A stretch of 64,000 bases of DNA, taken from assembly GCF_009674725.1 (NCBI RefSeq), contig NZ_WKKH01000012.1, positions 1-64,000 on the forward strand, given 5' to 3'. Positions 62,151-64,000 of the stretch are shown here, in pieces. The stretch comes from Pedobacter petrophilus. Its GTDB lineage: Bacteria; Bacteroidota; Bacteroidia; Sphingobacteriales; Sphingobacteriaceae. Position 1 is the first letter of the stretch, and every line of letters begins with the position of its first letter. A program made the translations under genes and the position numbers. The notes below the pieces were generated by a model, which was not told where the DNA came from, made no database searches, and saw nothing but the letters and a program-made list of their open reading frames with translations.

Positions 62151-64000
62151 GTTTCCGTTTTTTCTTTAAATCGAGGTAATCTACAAAATACAACACCTTA
62201 ACAGACAGGCTATTATTTTGCGGCGCATTTAGAATTCCACTTAAGTTTTTATTATACCGCTGCCTGTAGAACGTATCAGATGTTTCTGCAGCATCTTTGT
62301 AAGAAACAGAAAGCGTACTACCTGGTGCAAATTGCCAGATGTAAATTAAGTCAACATTAAATACATTGTAATTTCTGTCTAGTCCGGTTAGGGGAGCACC
62401 CTGATAATCAGTTAAGTTTCCGTCTGGCTTTAAGAGGTAAAAATCTTTATTTCTACGATCACTCCAATAGTGTCTAAGCACAACCGTTACGCCCATTAAA
62501 TTGGTAAAGGTATATTTTGCATCCAAAGAATTTTCTACCGTTCTTCTATCGTATTTAGAAAAAATCGACTGATCACCTCTGGTAGTTACCCAGTTTACAT
62601 AATTATAATTCGGATTAAAGGATAAATCGAGTCCAAAAGCTACTTTATCATTTAGCCTGAAGTTTTGAAAAAGATAAAAATTATAAGATTTTCCCCCGAA
62701 TAACTGTTGTTCCTGATAAACTATATTTCCACCAAAATTGTAGGCTTTAGCCCGGTTTGGATTTATATATAGCTCTATTCCAAAACGCTCCGGCGCCTTA
62801 TAAATCTGTCCGTTTCTGGCCTCGTAAAAATCATTCCCTTTTGCATTGTAACTGGCATCTACTTCCGCCGACCATAGATTTTTGAATCGAACATAAGATC
62901 CACCTTGTACCACAGTACTTTGATAATCGCCGGGCGTGGCTCGTCTTGAGTAAGAAACGTTTAACCAGTTTTGCCATTCATTATACCACTTGCCAGGTTT
63001 AAATATATTGTATCCTAAGCCCACTCGCTGATCCAGGAAATTGTTATTGGTGAAGAAACCCATGTCTGATGGGTCAAATTTATCATCCGCATACACCTGA
63101 TTGTAACTCCAGGTGAAATTGCCACTCTGTTTCCCAAACTTAAGGGTATAACTGTAACCTGTATTGGTTTCTTCTCCCTTCAAAACACTCATTTTACCAT
63201 TTGCATTGATAAAATATTTATTGCCTTTATTATTCAGGTTGAGGAGTAAAGCTGTAACATTTGCATCATAAGCACTTCCCTGCCGCAACACATTGGTATT
63301 AATAAAGGTCGCCGAGCTATTGTTTTTTAGTGACTGATCAAAAACCAGGATGTTGTAGTTTGTTAATGGCTGCGTTTCAACTTCACGCAGATTACCCTGA
63401 GCATCTTCTACTTCGGTTTGCATACCATTTGTAATTGCATTGAAAATTCCGATACCCAGCCCCTTAGCGGTTCTTCCCGAAATCTTGGTCGCATTTAAAA
63501 CCTTCGCTTCCGTTTGGTCTTTTACAATCTTATCATTTGTACCAATTGCACCGCTGTTATAATAAGAGGGAATAGAACCGATTCGCTTGGAATAAAACAG
63601 GTCGCCTTTGTTAAAGAGCTCGGTTCCTTCGGTAAAGAATTGCCTGTTTTCGTTAAATTTAACTTCAAATGGGGTAAGGTTTAGAATCCGGTTATCTGAT
63701 TGTACTTGCCCAAAATCTGGAACAAGGGTCATATCCAGTGTGAAACTGTTATTAATTCCATATTTTACATCCATCCCTCCGTTGAAGCGTGATGTGGTGT
63801 TTTTTACCCCTGGTAAATTAGCAGGATAATGGTTAACGTAAGCGGAAACATAAGGCGAAAAGGAAAGCCGTAAGGGTGGTTTGATATCTTTAATCCCTGT
63901 CCATAGTCCTTCCTGATTAATGAAACCATTTACTTTTGGATCTACAAAATTCCAGAACACCTGCGTATTGCTTCTCTGCGTGCGCCGGCTAAAGTTAATT
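62143..64000 (-). CDS. DUF5916-like outer-membrane protein, 5' end beyond the window
   Basis: At least 618 codons are open through the right edge, so the start lies beyond 64000; the GTG at 63960 is internal (reads TQVFWNFVDP). The visible part has GGMDVKYGINNSFTLDMTLV, then PDFGQVQSDNRILNLTPFEV and FNENRQFFTEGTELF, all typical of the DUF5916 barrel-like domain. That domain usually follows an N-terminal CBM9-like module. Aromatic-rich beta-strands run to a basic end KKKRKRV. It is probably an outer-membrane protein of unknown function, convergent with the AraC gene. Confidence 0.8.
   Translation of the reverse strand, partial: INFSRRTQRSNTQVFWNFVDPKVNGFINQEGLWTGIKDIKPPLRLSFSPYVSAYVNHYPANLPGVKNTTSRFNGGMDVKYGINNSFTLDMTLVPDFGQVQSDNRILNLTPFEVKFNENRQFFTEGTELFNKGDLFYSKRIGSIPSYYNSGAIGTNDKIVKDQTEAKVLNATKISGRTAKGLGIGIFNAITNGMQTEVEDAQGNLREVETQPLTNYNILVFDQSLKNNSSATFINTNVLRQGSAYDANVTALLLNLNNKGNKYFINANGKMSVLKGEETNTGYSYTLKFGKQSGNFTWSYNQVYADDKFDPSDMGFFTNNNFLDQRVGLGYNIFKPGKWYNEWQNWLNVSYSRRATPGDYQSTVVQGGSYVRFKNLWSAEVDASYNAKGNDFYEARNGQIYKAPERFGIELYINPNRAKAYNFGGNIVYQEQQLFGGKSYNFYLFQNFRLNDKVAFGLDLSFNPNYNYVNWVTTRGDQSIFSKYDRRTVENSLDAKYTFTNLMGVTVVLRHYWSDRRNKDFYLLKPDGNLTDYQGAPLTGLDRNYNVFNVDLIYIWQFAPGSTLSVSYKDAAETSDTFYRQRYNKNLSGILNAPQNNSLSVKVLYFVDYLDLKKKRKRV

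Noticed and set aside
1-64000. CRISPR array or rRNA
   Set aside because: No regularly spaced long repeats with unique spacers and no rRNA-like sequence were seen.

Overview
The window is from a member of the Bacteroidota, most likely a Pedobacter-like Sphingobacteriaceae. The signs are five tandem SusC/SusD outer-membrane pairs, WG-repeat and DUF3078 proteins, a holB-ricT-gldH block, an IntDOT-like integrase, weak Shine-Dalgarno sequences and TAnnTTTG-type -7 promoter boxes. No rRNA or CRISPR array was seen. One tRNA is present.

Region 1 (1-15.1 kb) looks like accessory DNA ending at a tRNA-Arg(CCT) gene. It starts with a translationally coupled pair: a fused class I/class II isoprenoid-synthase-like enzyme and a PqqD-M50 membrane peptidase. 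Small secreted or surface proteins follow, then three genes that each carry one inactivating lesion (a G-run frameshift, an in-frame TAA and an A-run frameshift). After these come a YD-repeat secreted protein, a Fic enzyme flanked on both sides by helically phased ~10-bp repeats, and a tyrosine integrase facing away from the tRNA. Two 41-bp direct repeats, each a near-perfect palindrome, bracket 7.4-13.4 kb. Copies of an 11-bp motif lie between the integrase and the tRNA.

Region 2 (15.1-18.9 kb) is housekeeping: metG divergent from an S66 LD-carboxypeptidase followed by a DoxX-type membrane protein. It closes with a perfect 23-bp-arm hairpin.

Region 3 (18.9-47.6 kb) is a run of five co-oriented SusC-SusD units. 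Most end in a clear hairpin terminator. The only accessory genes are a DUF1735-like lipoprotein (unit 4) and a secreted M14 carboxypeptidase upstream of unit 5. There are no glycoside hydrolases, sulfatases, sigma/anti-sigma pairs or hybrid sensors, so substrates cannot be read from context. All five SusC genes share a nearly identical 5' end.

Region 4 (47.6-64 kb) is mostly core. It holds murF, a TonB-dependent receptor, gldH-ricT-holB on the minus strand, and ruvX with an O-methyltransferase. Next are two tandem glucosaminidase-LysM proteins, a secreted carboxypeptidase-regulatory-like protein coupled to a tiny HExxH membrane protein, and a DUF3078 protein. A siderophore-interacting-type flavoprotein lies divergent from an AraC regulator, and a DUF5916-like outer-membrane protein is cut by the right edge.
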